A DNA stretch of 42,124 nt from Geminicoccaceae bacterium (GTDB taxonomy: Bacteria; Pseudomonadota; Alphaproteobacteria; Geminicoccales; Geminicoccaceae), in NCBI GenBank assembly GCA_007694015.1, contig RECO01000164.1:1-42124 (forward strand), in the 5' to 3' direction. A program made the translations under genes and the position numbers. The notes below the pieces were generated by a model. That model worked only from the letters and a program-made list of their open reading frames with translations. It had not been told where the DNA came from and ran no database searches. Shown here piece after piece: positions 17,046 to 25,915 of the stretch (positions within the stretch are counted from its first letter, which is position 1; each line of letters opens with the position of its first letter).

Positions 17046-17807
17046 ATGGCCGCCTTGATCGATCGCGTCGTCCTCGTCACCGGTGCCGCCTCCGGCATCG
17101 GCGCTGCCACCGCCAAAGCGCTCGCCGCCCCCGGCACCGCCCTCCTCCTCACCACCCGCGCCAACACCGAGGGCTTGCGGGCAACGGCCGAAGCCGCCCG
17201 CGGGCAAGGTGCGCTGGTCGATACGCTCATCGCCGACCTCGCGAATCCGATCGCGGCCGAAGCCCTGATCGAACAGAGCCGCAAGGTCTTCGGCCGGCTC
17301 GACCAGCTGGTCAGCAACGCCGGCCGCGCCGACAAACGGCCCTTCGGCGCCTTCACCACGGCCGACCTGGGTGCTCAACTCGACCTGCACGCCAGAAGCT
17401 TCGCCGCCCTCGTCAACGCCGCCCTGCCCGATCTGGCGGCCTCCGCCTGGGGCCGCGTCGTCGCCATCGGCTCGTTCGTTGCCCACGACATCGGCATCAA
17501 CGACACCATCTTCCCAACGACGGCCGCCGCCAAGGCCGCCCTCGAAGCGCTCGCCCGCACCCTCGCCTTCCAACTCGCCCCCCAAGGCTGCACCGTGAAC
17601 GTCGTCGCCCCCGGTTACACCCGCAAGGACGGCGGCCACGCCGCCCTCGACCCCGCCGCCTGGCAAGCCGCCGCCCGCGCCACCCCCACCGGCCGCCTCG
17701 CCGAGCCCGCCGACGTCGCCGCCGCCGTGGCCTTCCTGCTCTCCAAGGAAGCCCGGCAGATCACCGGCCAAGTGCTGCGCGTCGACGGCGGCCTGTCGCT
17801 GGCTTGA
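17046..17807 (+). CDS. Short-chain dehydrogenase/reductase lacking the catalytic Tyr
   Basis: This 253-residue Rossmann protein has the SDR cofactor motif TGAASGIG (residues 13-20), the NAG motif (VSNAGRAD) and a C-terminal LRVDGGLSLA typical of the FabG-like classical subgroup. The catalytic YxxxK is altered: the sequence reads FPTTAAAKAAL, so a Thr sits where Tyr is expected, four residues before the Lys. A Ser remains in AIGSF. It may be a non-catalytic or mechanistically divergent SDR. It stands alone, divergent from the membrane protein gene, and is followed by hairpin element C. Confidence 0.85.
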   Translation: MAALIDRVVLVTGAASGIGAATAKALAAPGTALLLTTRANTEGLRATAEAARGQGALVDTLIADLANPIAAEALIEQSRKVFGRLDQLVSNAGRADKRPFGAFTTADLGAQLDLHARSFAALVNAALPDLAASAWGRVVAIGSFVAHDIGINDTIFPTTAAAKAALEALARTLAFQLAPQGCTVNVVAPGYTRKDGGHAALDPAAWQAAARATPTGRLAEPADVAAAVAFLLSKEARQITGQVLRVDGGLSLA

Positions 17808-17822
17808 GAGGAGAGGGACGAT

Positions 17823-17862
17823 AGGAAGAAAGAAAGGAAGGAAGGAAGGAAGGAAGGAAGAA
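17823..17862. repeat. (GGAA)n simple repeat
   Basis: Six uninterrupted GGAA units (17836-17859) are flanked by degenerate AGGAAGAAAGAAA. The tract lies 15 bases after the SDR stop, immediately before hairpin element C. It is noncoding, so length change would affect only the 3' region. Confidence 0.9.
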
Positions 17863-17915
17863 GGGGGGACTTGATGGTCCCCCCTTGCCCCCCCGGCAGT
17901 GGCAATGCCACTGCC
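17861..17915 (+). terminator. Composite double hairpin C after the SDR gene
   Basis: Hairpin 1 is AAGGGGGGAC, loop TTGATG, GTCCCCCCTT (17861-17886). A linker G plus seven C follows. Hairpin 2 is GGCAGTGGC, loop AAT, GCCACTGCC (17895-17915). It has the same layout as copies A, B, D and E with a different loop and second hairpin. Confidence 0.7.
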
Positions 17916-17983
17916 ACATCAGGAACGGAGTGGCGTTGCCATTGCCACAGCAGGAGCCGGCGGCAACGCGGCTGCCATATCGG
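17895..17983. repeat. Imperfect 31-bp tandem repeat with hairpin potential
   Basis: Three degenerate units follow hairpin 1 of element C. Each contains a self-complementary GGC..GCC core and ends in TGCCA followed by a purine-rich tail. TGCCA recurs at 17912, 17943 and 17973, and the tails are CATCAGG, CAGCAGG and TATCGG. The array fills the gap between the SDR and the efflux operon. Confidence 0.6.
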
Positions 17984-18077
17984 AAAGTGATCGCGCGGCG
18001 TTGACAGGCTGGATCGTCGACACCAGCCTTTGAAGCATCGCCGCTGTTCCCCAGCCCCCCATATTCGAGGTGCCGTC

Positions 18078-19181
18078 ATGCACGCCCCCTTGGTCGCCTT
18101 ACTGGGCGTCCTCCTCTTGTCGTCGCCGGTGGCTCGCGCGGAGGACCTGCGGCCGGCGGTGGTGACGGCGCCGATCGAGATCGAGGAGGTCGTGCAAAGC
18201 GAGACCTTCGTCGGCCGCGTCGAGGCCATCGAGCAGGTCGATCTGCGCGCCCGGGTGCAGGGTTTTCTGGAGGCGGTCGCGTTTCGTGACGGCGATGACG
18301 TCGCGGCCGGCGATCTGCTCTACGAGATCGAGCGCGCCCGCTACGAGGCCGATCTGGCGGCAGCCGAAGCCCGCGTGGCACGGGCGCGGGCCGAGGTGGT
18401 GGCAGCGCGGCTTGCCCTCGACCGGCTGGAGACCCTGGCCGCCCGCCAGGCCGTCTCGGAGGCCCAGCGCGACGAAGCCCGCGCCCGCTTCGACGGGGCC
18501 GAGGCCGAGGTGCGGGCGGGCGAGGCCGCCGTGCGCCAGGCCGAACTCCTGTTGTCCTACACCCGGATCACCGCACCGATCAGCGGACGCATCGGTGCGA
18601 CCAACGTCACCGTCGGCAACCTGGTAGAGCCGGGGACGGGCCCCCTCGCGCGGATCGTCAAGCTGGACCCCATCCGCGTGCGCTTCTTCGTCGGCGACGT
18701 CGACTACGTCACCGTCCAGCGCCAATTGGTCGGCGAAGGCGGTGCCGCCCTCGATGGGCGCTTTCGCGCCTCGTTGCAGCTGCCGGACGGCGAACGCTAC
18801 GAGCAAGAGGGCGTGATCGACTTCTTCGACACGACCATCGATGCAACCACGGGCACGCTTGCCGTGCGCGCCACCTTCCCCAACCCCGACCGGCTCTTGC
18901 TGCCCGGCCAGTTCGTCACCGTCGTGGTCGAGGTGGGCGAGCCGCGCGAGGTGCCGGTGGTGCCCTTTGCTGCCGTGCAACAGGACCGCGAGGGGCGCTT
19001 CGTGCTGGTGGTCGACGACGACGGCATCGTCCACCAGCGCCGGGTCGAACTCGGCACGGCCGGCCGGGCGACCTACGAAGTGTTGGACGGCCTCGAGCCG
19101 GGCGAGGAGGTCATCGTCCAGGGCGTGCAGCGGGTGCGCGAAGGGGTCGAGGTGCGGGCCCTCAGGGACCGCCGCTCGTGA
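18078..19181 (+). CDS. RND efflux periplasmic adaptor (membrane fusion) protein
   Basis: The 367-residue AcrA/MexA-type adaptor begins with a signal peptide ([21 protein letters not shown]). It contains the biotinyl-lipoyl halves ([23 protein letters not shown] and [23 protein letters not shown]), an Ala/Glu/Arg-rich coiled-coil hairpin between them, then the beta-barrel and membrane-proximal parts ([28 protein letters not shown]). No lipobox Cys is present. ATG 18078 has GAGG 7 bases upstream; the frame opening at 18030 lacks this. Its stop overlaps the RND pump start as GTGA. Confidence 0.93.
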   Translation: MHAPLVALLGVLLLSSPVARAEDLRPAVVTAPIEIEEVVQSETFVGRVEAIEQVDLRARVQGFLEAVAFRDGDDVAAGDLLYEIERARYEADLAAAEARVARARAEVVAARLALDRLETLAARQAVSEAQRDEARARFDGAEAEVRAGEAAVRQAELLLSYTRITAPISGRIGATNVTVGNLVEPGTGPLARIVKLDPIRVRFFVGDVDYVTVQRQLVGEGGAALDGRFRASLQLPDGERYEQEGVIDFFDTTIDATTGTLAVRATFPNPDRLLLPGQFVTVVVEVGEPREVPVVPFAAVQQDREGRFVLVVDDDGIVHQRRVELGTAGRATYEVLDGLEPGEEVIVQGVQRVREGVEVRALRDRRS

Positions 19182-22100
19182 TCTCCAAGACCTTCATCCT
19201 GCGCCCCCGCCTGGCCATGGTGGTGGCCATCATCATCACGCTGGCCGGGGCGATCTCGCTGAGCCGCATCCCGGTCGCCCAATTCCCCGAGATCACACCG
19301 CCCGTCATCCAGGTCGAGGCGTTCTTCCCGGGTGCCGATGCGCGCACCGTCGCCACCACGGTGGGCGCCGCCATCGAGGCCGAGGTCAACGGCGTCGATG
19401 GCATGATCTACATGAGCTCGACCAGCTCCAGCACCGGCGCCTACTCGCTGCAGGTGACCTTCGAGGTCGGCACCGATGCCGACCGCGCCCAGGTCGACGT
19501 GCAGAACCGGGTCAGCCTGGCGAGCCCGCGCCTGCCGAGCGAGGTGGTCGAACAGGGGGTGAGCGTCCGAAAGCAGTCGACCAGCTTTCTCCAGGTCGTG
19601 ATCTTCTACGCCCCGGCAGAGACCCGTGACGAACTGTTCCTCGCCAACTACGTCAACCTCAACGTCCGCGACGCCATCGCCCGCATCCAGGGCGTGGGCG
19701 AGGCGCAGCTTCTGGGCGGCGCCGACTACGCCATGCGCATCTGGATGAACCCCGACCGCATGGCCGCCTTGGGGATCACCGGCGACGACGTGGCCAACGC
19801 CATCCGCCAGCAGAGCCTGGAGGCCTCGGCGGGCCAGGTCGGGGCACCGCCGATGCGGGCCGACCAGGACCTCCAGCTCTCGGTGCGCGCCCAAGGCCGC
19901 CTGGCGGAGCCCGCCGAATTCGGCGACATCGTCGTGCGCACGGGCGAGGAAGGCGGCATCGTGCGCCTGCGCGACATCGCCCGCACCGAGCTCGGCGCCG
20001 AGCAATACATCACCAGTGCCGCCTTCAACGGCCAGCCGTCGGTGGCGCTCGCCATCTACCAGCAGCCGGGCGCCAACGCGCTCGACGTGGCCCAAGCCGT
20101 CGACGCAGAACTCGCGAGCCTCGCCCGCGTCTTTCCCGACGACGTCGCCTACCACACCGTCTACGACACGACCGAATATGTCCGCGCCACCATCCAGGAA
20201 CTGATCTTCACGCTGTCGATCACCTTCTTGGCGGTGACGGTGGTCACCTACGTCTTCCTGCAGAGCTGGCGCGCCACCCTGATCCCGGTGATCACCATCC
20301 CGATCGCCCTGATCGGCGCCTTCACCGTGCTCTACGCCATCGGCTTTTCCGCCAACACCATCACCCTCTTTGCCGTGGTGCTGGCGATCGGGCTCGTCGT
20401 CGACGACGCCATCGTCGTGGTCGAAAACACCGAACGGGTGCTCGACGAGGAGGGGCTGTCGGCCAAGGACGCGGCGATCCGCTCGATGCAGCAGGTGACG
20501 GGGCCGATCGTCGCGACCTCCCTGGTGCTGCTCGCCGTGTTCGTGCCGATCGCCTTCGTTCCCGGCATCGTCGGCCAACTGTACCAGCAATTTGCGGTGA
20601 CGCTCGCGATCGCCGTCACCATCTCGACGTTCATAGCCCTGACCCTCAGTCCAGCGCTCTGTGGCCTGCTGCTCAGGCCGCGAAAGCGCCCGGCCGCCCC
20701 CTTTCGCGCCTTCAACTGGGGGCTCGACAAGGCGCGTGCCGGCTACGGCTTCGTCGTTCGCCAGATCGTGCGCGTCTCGGCCTTGGCCGTGCTCTTGGCG
20801 AGCTTCGCCTTTGCCGGCGTCTGGTGGGTCAACGACCGGCTGCCGCAGGATTTCCTGCCCACCGAGGACCAGGGCTTCCTTTTGCTCGACGTGCAGCTGC
20901 CGCCGGGGGCAGCTTTTGCCCGCACCGAGCGCTTCATGGCCGAGATCGAGGCGATCCTCGACGCGACGCCGGGGGTGGCCGACTACGTCACCGTGCCGGG
21001 CTTTTCCGCCTTGAACCAGACCACGCTCGCCCGTGGCGGCCTCGTCGTCATCGTGCTGGAGCCCTGGAGCGAGCGGCCGATCGTGTTCGAGATCGTGGGC
21101 GATCTGATGCAGCGCCTGGATACGCTCGCCGAGGCCCAGGTCATCCCGCTGGTGCCGCCGCCGATCACGGGCCTCGGTGCGGCGTCCGGCTTCGACCTGC
21201 GCCTGCAGGCGCGGGCCGGCCAAAGCCCGCAGGAATTGGCCGAGGTGCTGCGCGCGTTCATCGTCGCCGCCAACGCGGATGCGGAGATCGCCTCCGCCTT
21301 CAGCACCTTCTCGGCCGACATCCCGCAAGTCTTCCTCGACCTCGACCGCGACAAGCTGCGGCTATTGCGCCTCGACGTCGCCGACGTGTTCCGCGTCCTG
21401 CAGCAGAACCTGGGCAGCGCCTACGTCAACGACTTCACCCTGTTCGACCGCACCTATCAGGTCCGCATCCAGGCCGACGAGGAATTCCGCGACAGCGAGG
21501 ACGACATCCGCCGCCTGCACGTCCGAAACGACCTCGGCGAGATGGTGCCGTTGCGCACCATCCTGCGGATCGAGCGCGAACTCGGCCCCGAGGTGGTCAG
21601 CCGCTTCAACCAGTTCACCACCGCCACGCTCCTGGGCGAAGCCGCCCCTGGCGGCAGCCTCGCCGAAGCCATGGATGCCCTGGAGCGGATCGCCGCCGAG
21701 GTGCTGCCCGACGGCTTCGGCTACGAGTGGTCCTCGCTCTCCTACCAGCAGCAGCAAACCGAGGGCGAAATCGTCTGGATTTTTCTCCTCGCCCTGGTCT
21801 TCGCCTTCCTCTTCCTGGTGGGCCAATACGAGAGCTGGACCGTGCCCGTCTCGGTCGTGCTTTCCACCGGCATCGCCGTCCTGGGGGCGATCTCGACCTT
21901 GTGGCTCTTGGGCCTGAGCTCGAACCTCTACACCCAGATCGGCCTCGTGCTCCTGATCGGCCTCGCCGCCAAGAACGCCATCCTGATCGTCGAGTTCGCC
22001 AAGGTGCAGCGCGAGGCGGGCAAGTCGATCGTCGAGGCGGCGGAACTCGGCGCGCGCATGCGCTACCGCGCCGTGCTGATGACCGCCTTCTCGTTCATCT

Positions 22101-22300
22101 TCGGCGTCATGCCCCTGGTGCTCGCCACCGGCGCCGGTGCCTTTTCGCGCATGTCGATCGGCCTCACCGTGATGTCCGGCATGTTGACCGCAACGCTCAT
22201 CGGCATCCTTCTGGTGCCGGCGCTGTTCGCCTTCTTCCAGCGTGTCCGCGAGCGCGCCCACCGCCGCGTCGCGCGCGGCTCGCCCCCGATCGAGGCGTAG
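19178..22300 (+). CDS. RND efflux pump inner-membrane transporter (AcrB/HAE1 type)
   Basis: This 1040-residue proton-driven exporter matches the HAE1 family in length and order: N-terminal [23 protein letters not shown], the first porter domain, the helix 4 motif [20 protein letters not shown] with the proton-relay Asp pair, a second half beginning near [16 protein letters not shown], and C-terminal helices ([19 protein letters not shown]). The GTG start overlaps the adaptor stop. No TolC-like outer-membrane gene or local regulator is present. Drug, metal or metabolite specificity cannot be read from sequence. Confidence 0.95.
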   Translation: MISKTFILRPRLAMVVAIIITLAGAISLSRIPVAQFPEITPPVIQVEAFFPGADARTVATTVGAAIEAEVNGVDGMIYMSSTSSSTGAYSLQVTFEVGTDADRAQVDVQNRVSLASPRLPSEVVEQGVSVRKQSTSFLQVVIFYAPAETRDELFLANYVNLNVRDAIARIQGVGEAQLLGGADYAMRIWMNPDRMAALGITGDDVANAIRQQSLEASAGQVGAPPMRADQDLQLSVRAQGRLAEPAEFGDIVVRTGEEGGIVRLRDIARTELGAEQYITSAAFNGQPSVALAIYQQPGANALDVAQAVDAELASLARVFPDDVAYHTVYDTTEYVRATIQELIFTLSITFLAVTVVTYVFLQSWRATLIPVITIPIALIGAFTVLYAIGFSANTITLFAVVLAIGLVVDDAIVVVENTERVLDEEGLSAKDAAIRSMQQVTGPIVATSLVLLAVFVPIAFVPGIVGQLYQQFAVTLAIAVTISTFIALTLSPALCGLLLRPRKRPAAPFRAFNWGLDKARAGYGFVVRQIVRVSALAVLLASFAFAGVWWVNDRLPQDFLPTEDQGFLLLDVQLPPGAAFARTERFMAEIEAILDATPGVADYVTVPGFSALNQTTLARGGLVVIVLEPWSERPIVFEIVGDLMQRLDTLAEAQVIPLVPPPITGLGAASGFDLRLQARAGQSPQELAEVLRAFIVAANADAEIASAFSTFSADIPQVFLDLDRDKLRLLRLDVADVFRVLQQNLGSAYVNDFTLFDRTYQVRIQADEEFRDSEDDIRRLHVRNDLGEMVPLRTILRIERELGPEVVSRFNQFTTATLLGEAAPGGSLAEAMDALERIAAEVLPDGFGYEWSSLSYQQQQTEGEIVWIFLLALVFAFLFLVGQYESWTVPVSVVLSTGIAVLGAISTLWLLGLSSNLYTQIGLVLLIGLAAKNAILIVEFAKVQREAGKSIVEAAELGARMRYRAVLMTAFSFIFGVMPLVLATGAGAFSRMSIGLTVMSGMLTATLIGILLVPALFAFFQRVRERAHRRVARGSPPIEA

Positions 22301-22311
22301 GCAGGTGCCCT

Positions 22312-23721
22312 TCAGCCGGCGGCCGTCAGGTGGTCGGCGAGGCGGAACGCGAGCTGGATGATGGTCACGGTCGGGTTGGCGTAGCCGCCGCTCGGGAAGA
22401 CCGAGGAGCCGAGCACGTAGAGGTTCGGCTGGCCGTGGACGCGAAGATTGGCATCGACCACGCCCGCGTCGGGGGACGCGGCCATGCGGGTGCCGCCCAA
22501 ATGATGGTTGCTGGTCCGCTCGTCGTCCAAGGGGTAATCGCCCTGGCCGAGCACCCAGTCGTCGAGGCGGACGCGGCCGACGTCCGCGGCGGCGAGATGG
22601 GCACCGAAGCGGAGTGCGGTGCGCTGCACCGTGACCAGGTCTTCGGGCGATTTGGTCCAGTGCAGCACCGTGCGCGGCACGCCGAAGCGATCCACCTCGC
22701 GAGGCGACAGCGCCACCCGGTTCTCCGGCCGCGGCTCTTGCTCCCACGACGCTCGCAGCACCCCGCCGCCCACCGCCGGGCCGTCGCGGTGCCGGCGCAG
22801 CCAGCCCGCCAGCTCGGGCGCCACGGTGGCGAGATCGTCGACCAAATCGGCAACGGGCGCGTGCTCGTGGCGGTCGAACCGGAGCCCGCAATGCAACAGG
22901 CCAAGGGCGCGCTGCCGCGCCGGCGTGAGCGAGAAATAGGCGCCCTCGAACGGGCGGAAGGTGACGAAGTCGCCGAGCGTGAAGGTGGGATGGTCCATCC
23001 AATAGCGGCCGAGGGTGCGGGCGTCCTTCACCACCCGGCCGCCTTCAACCTCGTTGCTCCAGAGCAGGAGCCGGCTGTTCTCGACGCCGCCGGTGGCGAG
23101 CACGTAGGCCCGTGCCGTGGCCGTGGCCCGACCGCCCGCGAAATCCTCGAGGGCGATGCCGGTGACGTGCCGGTCGTCGGCCCGGACGTGCGTGGCGTTG
23201 GCGTTGAGGCAGAGGTGGATGGCGGGATGCTCGACGACCTGGGCGCGATAGACCGTGCCGAAACGGGTCGGCGGCGACCAGACGAAGTGGATGCGTTGGA
23301 ATTCGCCGCCGGGGATCGGCTCGTCGGGCGGAATGCCGTCGACCTCCACCATCGCCAGCGCCGCCTCCAGATAGGGGTCGAGATCGGCCTTGCGGATCGG
23401 CCAGTGCGCCAGGGGATGATGCGGCTTGGGCTCGAAGTCGATCGCATCCAGCGCCCGGCACCAGCCGCCCCAGTTCGCCGAGCCGCCGCCGAAGAAGCGC
23501 ATCCGGAAATAGGCCAGATCGTGATACGGGTCGCCGATCACCTCGGCCTGGAAGATGGCCTGCGATTCGGGGTCGAGGTCGAAGCCGCCACCCTCGCACA
23601 AGAGCACCCGCTGGCCGTGCGCGGCCAGCTCCAGCGCCAGCGTGATGCCGGCGGGCCCTGTGCCGACGATGCAGCAATCATAGGGTGCGAGCGGTGCCAC
23701 CGCCGCCAGGGGGATCAGCAT
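22312..23721 (-). CDS. GMC-family FAD oxidoreductase, copy 2
   Basis: The 469-residue flavoprotein has the N-terminal FAD motif CCIVGTGPAGITLALELA and the GMC C-terminal segments SNHHLGGTRMA and SSVFPSGGYANPTVTIIQLA, which supply the active-site His and Asn. It oxidises an alcohol or sugar-like substrate; the substrate is unknown. It is a clear paralogue of the gene immediately upstream, sharing the start MLIPLAAVAPLAP and long stretches throughout, so the pair arose by tandem duplication. The start overlaps the upstream stop as TGATG. No Tat or Sec signal is present, suggesting a cytoplasmic location unless carried by a partner. Confidence 0.9.
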   Translation of the reverse strand: MLIPLAAVAPLAPYDCCIVGTGPAGITLALELAAHGQRVLLCEGGGFDLDPESQAIFQAEVIGDPYHDLAYFRMRFFGGGSANWGGWCRALDAIDFEPKPHHPLAHWPIRKADLDPYLEAALAMVEVDGIPPDEPIPGGEFQRIHFVWSPPTRFGTVYRAQVVEHPAIHLCLNANATHVRADDRHVTGIALEDFAGGRATATARAYVLATGGVENSRLLLWSNEVEGGRVVKDARTLGRYWMDHPTFTLGDFVTFRPFEGAYFSLTPARQRALGLLHCGLRFDRHEHAPVADLVDDLATVAPELAGWLRRHRDGPAVGGGVLRASWEQEPRPENRVALSPREVDRFGVPRTVLHWTKSPEDLVTVQRTALRFGAHLAAADVGRVRLDDWVLGQGDYPLDDERTSNHHLGGTRMAASPDAGVVDANLRVHGQPNLYVLGSSVFPSGGYANPTVTIIQLAFRLADHLTAAG

Positions 23722-25124
23722 CAGCGGCCTCCCGCGTGCAGGTGGTCGGCGAGGCGGTGGGCGAGTTGGACGATGGTGAGCGTCGGGTTGGCGTGGCCGC
23801 CGGTCGCGAACACCGACGAGCCGAGGACGTAGAGGTTCGGCTGGCCGTGGACCCGGAGATTGGCGTCGACCACGCCGTGCTCGGGCAAGCTCGACATCCG
23901 CGTGCCGCCCATGTGGTGGTTGCCGACCAGCTCGTCGTCGTCGGGGAAGTCGGCCTCGCCCAGGAGCCAGGGCCGCGCGCGCATCCGCCCGACGTCGGCC
24001 TGCACCAGCAGCTGGCCGAAGGCGAGGGCCGTGCGCTGGACGGTGACCAGGTCTTCGGTCGACTTGGTCCAGTGCAGCAGGGGCCGGGGCACGCCGAAGC
24101 GGTCCCGCTCGTGGCCGGACAGCTCGATCCGGTTCCGGGCGCGCGGCTCCTGTTCCCAGGCCGCGCGCAGGCGACCGGCGCCGGTGGCATCCTCGACCCG
24201 CACGCGCTTGGCCAGGTCCGGCGCCACCCGGGCGAGGTCGTCGATCAGCTCCTGGAGCGGCCAGTCCTCGCGGTGGAAGAACCGGAGCCCGCAGTTGAGG
24301 AGGCCCAGTTCCCGTTGGCGCACTGCTTGCAGCGAAAAATGGACGTGCGTGAACGGCCGATAGGTGACGAAGTCGGCGAGCGTGAAGTGCGGGTGCTCCA
24401 TCCAATAGCGGCCGAGGCTGGTGGGCCGTTTGACCACCCGGCCGCCACTCACCTCGTTGCTCCACAGGAGGAGCCGGCTGTTCTCGATGCCGCCCGTGGC
24501 GAGCACGTAGGTTCGGGCGACGGCCGTCGTGCGGCCGTCGGCGAAATCGGCCAGCGCAATGCCGGTGACGTGGCGGTCGTCGGCCAGGACGTGCGTCGCG
24601 TTGGCGTTGAGGCAGAGATAGAGGTTCGGGTGCTCGGCGACGGCGGCACGATAGACCTCGCCGAAGCGGGTCGGCGGCGACTGGCCGAAATGGATGCGCT
24701 GAAAGCCCGTGTCCGGGATCGGTTGGTCGGCCTCGAGCGGCGGCAGTTCCAGCGTCGTCAGCGCGCGCGGCAGATAGGGGTCGAGGTCGGCCTTGCGGAT
24801 CGGCCAATGGGCCAGCGGGTGGTGCGCTTTGGGCTCGAAGTCGATCGCATCGAGCGGCCGGCAGACCCCGCCCCAGAGCCCCGACGTGCCGCCGAAGCTG
24901 CGCAGCCGGGTGAACGCGAGGTCGGGGAACGGGTCGCCGATGACGCGGCCGCGATAGACGTCCTGCGATTCGTCGGCAAAGTCGAAGCCGCCGCCCTCGC
25001 ACAGGAGCACCCGCTCCCCCCGTGCCGCCAGGTCGAGCGCCAGCGTGATGCCGGCCGGGCCGGAGCCGATGATGCAGCAATCGAAGGGGGCGAGCGGCGC
25101 CACCGCCGCCAAGGGGATCAGCAT
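23721..25124 (-). CDS. GMC-family FAD oxidoreductase, copy 1
   Basis: This 467-residue paralogue of the next gene has CCIIGSGPAGITLALDLA near residues 16-33, then DAIDFEPKAHHPLAHWPIRK, LLLWSNEV, GNHHMGGTRMSS and GSSVFATGGHANPTLTIVQLA. It keeps the His/Asn pair of GMC enzymes. Differences from copy 2 cluster around FTRLRSFGGTSGLWGG and the C-terminal half, which may reflect different substrates. It is translationally coupled (TGATG) at both ends, to the 46-residue ORF upstream and to copy 2 downstream. Both copies lack the cytochrome subunit found with membrane-bound GMC dehydrogenases. Confidence 0.9.
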   Translation of the reverse strand: MLIPLAAVAPLAPFDCCIIGSGPAGITLALDLAARGERVLLCEGGGFDFADESQDVYRGRVIGDPFPDLAFTRLRSFGGTSGLWGGVCRPLDAIDFEPKAHHPLAHWPIRKADLDPYLPRALTTLELPPLEADQPIPDTGFQRIHFGQSPPTRFGEVYRAAVAEHPNLYLCLNANATHVLADDRHVTGIALADFADGRTTAVARTYVLATGGIENSRLLLWSNEVSGGRVVKRPTSLGRYWMEHPHFTLADFVTYRPFTHVHFSLQAVRQRELGLLNCGLRFFHREDWPLQELIDDLARVAPDLAKRVRVEDATGAGRLRAAWEQEPRARNRIELSGHERDRFGVPRPLLHWTKSTEDLVTVQRTALAFGQLLVQADVGRMRARPWLLGEADFPDDDELVGNHHMGGTRMSSLPEHGVVDANLRVHGQPNLYVLGSSVFATGGHANPTLTIVQLAHRLADHLHAGGR

Positions 25125-25264
25125 CAGCGGTCGTTGTCGGCCAGAATCCAACCCCTTTCCACCCGCGGCGGCTGCCACGCGCGGCCCCGTTCTTCCGCCC
25201 AGCCGCGCAGCGGCGGCACGAGGCCCACGAGCCCGAGCATGGCCAAAACGAGCCGGCGTTGCAT
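25124..25264 (-). CDS. 46-residue predicted exported mini-protein
   Basis: ATG 25264 has a near-ideal AGGAGG 8 bases upstream. The product begins MQRRLVLAMLGLVGLVPPLRGWA, a signal-like segment with twin Arg at residues 3-4, followed by about 23 polar residues rich in Arg, Glu and Trp and ending ILADNDR. Its stop overlaps the GMC copy 1 start as TGATG. Membrane GMC dehydrogenases often have a small Tat-signal partner subunit; this could be a much-reduced version or a leader peptide, which is speculation. The strong ribosome-binding site and coupling support that it is translated. Confidence 0.6.
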   Translation of the reverse strand: MQRRLVLAMLGLVGLVPPLRGWAEERGRAWQPPRVERGWILADNDR

Positions 25265-25339
25265 GGCGTGGGCCTCCTCTCTCGAAGGGTGACGGTCGTC
25301 GGTCGGTTGGACGATGCTGGACACGGAAACGTCCAAGGC

Positions 25340-25837
25340 TCAGACCAACGCCAGCCGCGCCAGGGCCACGTCGGCGTAAAAGGCGCGGCCGATGGCGACC
25401 AGGCCGATGCGGCGCAGCCGGGACGGGTCGAACGGCGCTTCCACGCGGTGCGGCGCGAAACCGGCAAGGGGCAGCCGGAGCCGTTGCCAGCGGGGCTCCG
25501 CCGTAAAGTTCTGCCGGTAGGATTGCCACGGCCGCGCGGTGTCCGCCGTCTTCAGGTGCAGGCCATAGGTCTCGCCATTGCCGAACACGTCGAGCTCGAA
25601 CGCCTCGAAGCCGCTCGCGTCGAACGCCTTGCCATGCGCCACATCGCGGGCCATCTGCACGAAACCGCCGTTGTTCTCCAGCCGCACACCGCCCCGGAGA
25701 TGCAGTGCCGGCCGTCCCGCGACCACCTCCAGCGTCAGGCTGCCGGCCGACACGCCGCCCATCACCTGGTCGGTAAACAGCCGCCACGCCGCCCCACCGC
25801 CCAACGCCCCCTCTGCCGCCACGTCGTCGATGACCAT
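25340..25837 (-). CDS. CIA30-domain protein
   Basis: The 165-residue protein matches the CIA30 family (complex I intermediate-associated protein 30), a galactose-binding-like beta-sandwich. Landmarks are WRLFTDQVMGGVSAGSL near residues 18-34, GVRLENNGGFVQMARD, FELDVFGNGETYGLHLKT, and SYRQNFTAEPRWQRLRLPL. ATG 25837 has GGGAGG 6 bases upstream. It heads the operon CIA30/mini-protein/GMC/GMC. Bacterial CIA30 proteins have no settled function; an assembly or carbohydrate-binding role for the GMC enzymes is plausible but inferred. It is divergent from the phosphonate oxidase gene, with 78 bases between starts. Confidence 0.85.
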   Translation of the reverse strand: MVIDDVAAEGALGGGAAWRLFTDQVMGGVSAGSLTLEVVAGRPALHLRGGVRLENNGGFVQMARDVAHGKAFDASGFEAFELDVFGNGETYGLHLKTADTARPWQSYRQNFTAEPRWQRLRLPLAGFAPHRVEAPFDPSRLRRIGLVAIGRAFYADVALARLALV

Positions 25838-25915
25838 GCGAACCTCCCGCACCTCTTGACGGCGATCGTGCCCCACGGCATCGCCCGTGACCATGTCCAA
25901 CCGCGCGCTCGTTCC

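Noticed and set aside
19073-21328. 751-codon open frame antisense to the RND pump
   Set aside because: Long antisense frames are expected in high-GC genes with strong third-position bias. The product is low-complexity Gly/Asp/His-rich without motifs, while the sense frame is an intact pump.
25838-25915. Possible Pho box before the phosphonate oxidase
   Set aside because: No pair of 7-base repeats with an 11-base period was found in the divergent intergenic region.
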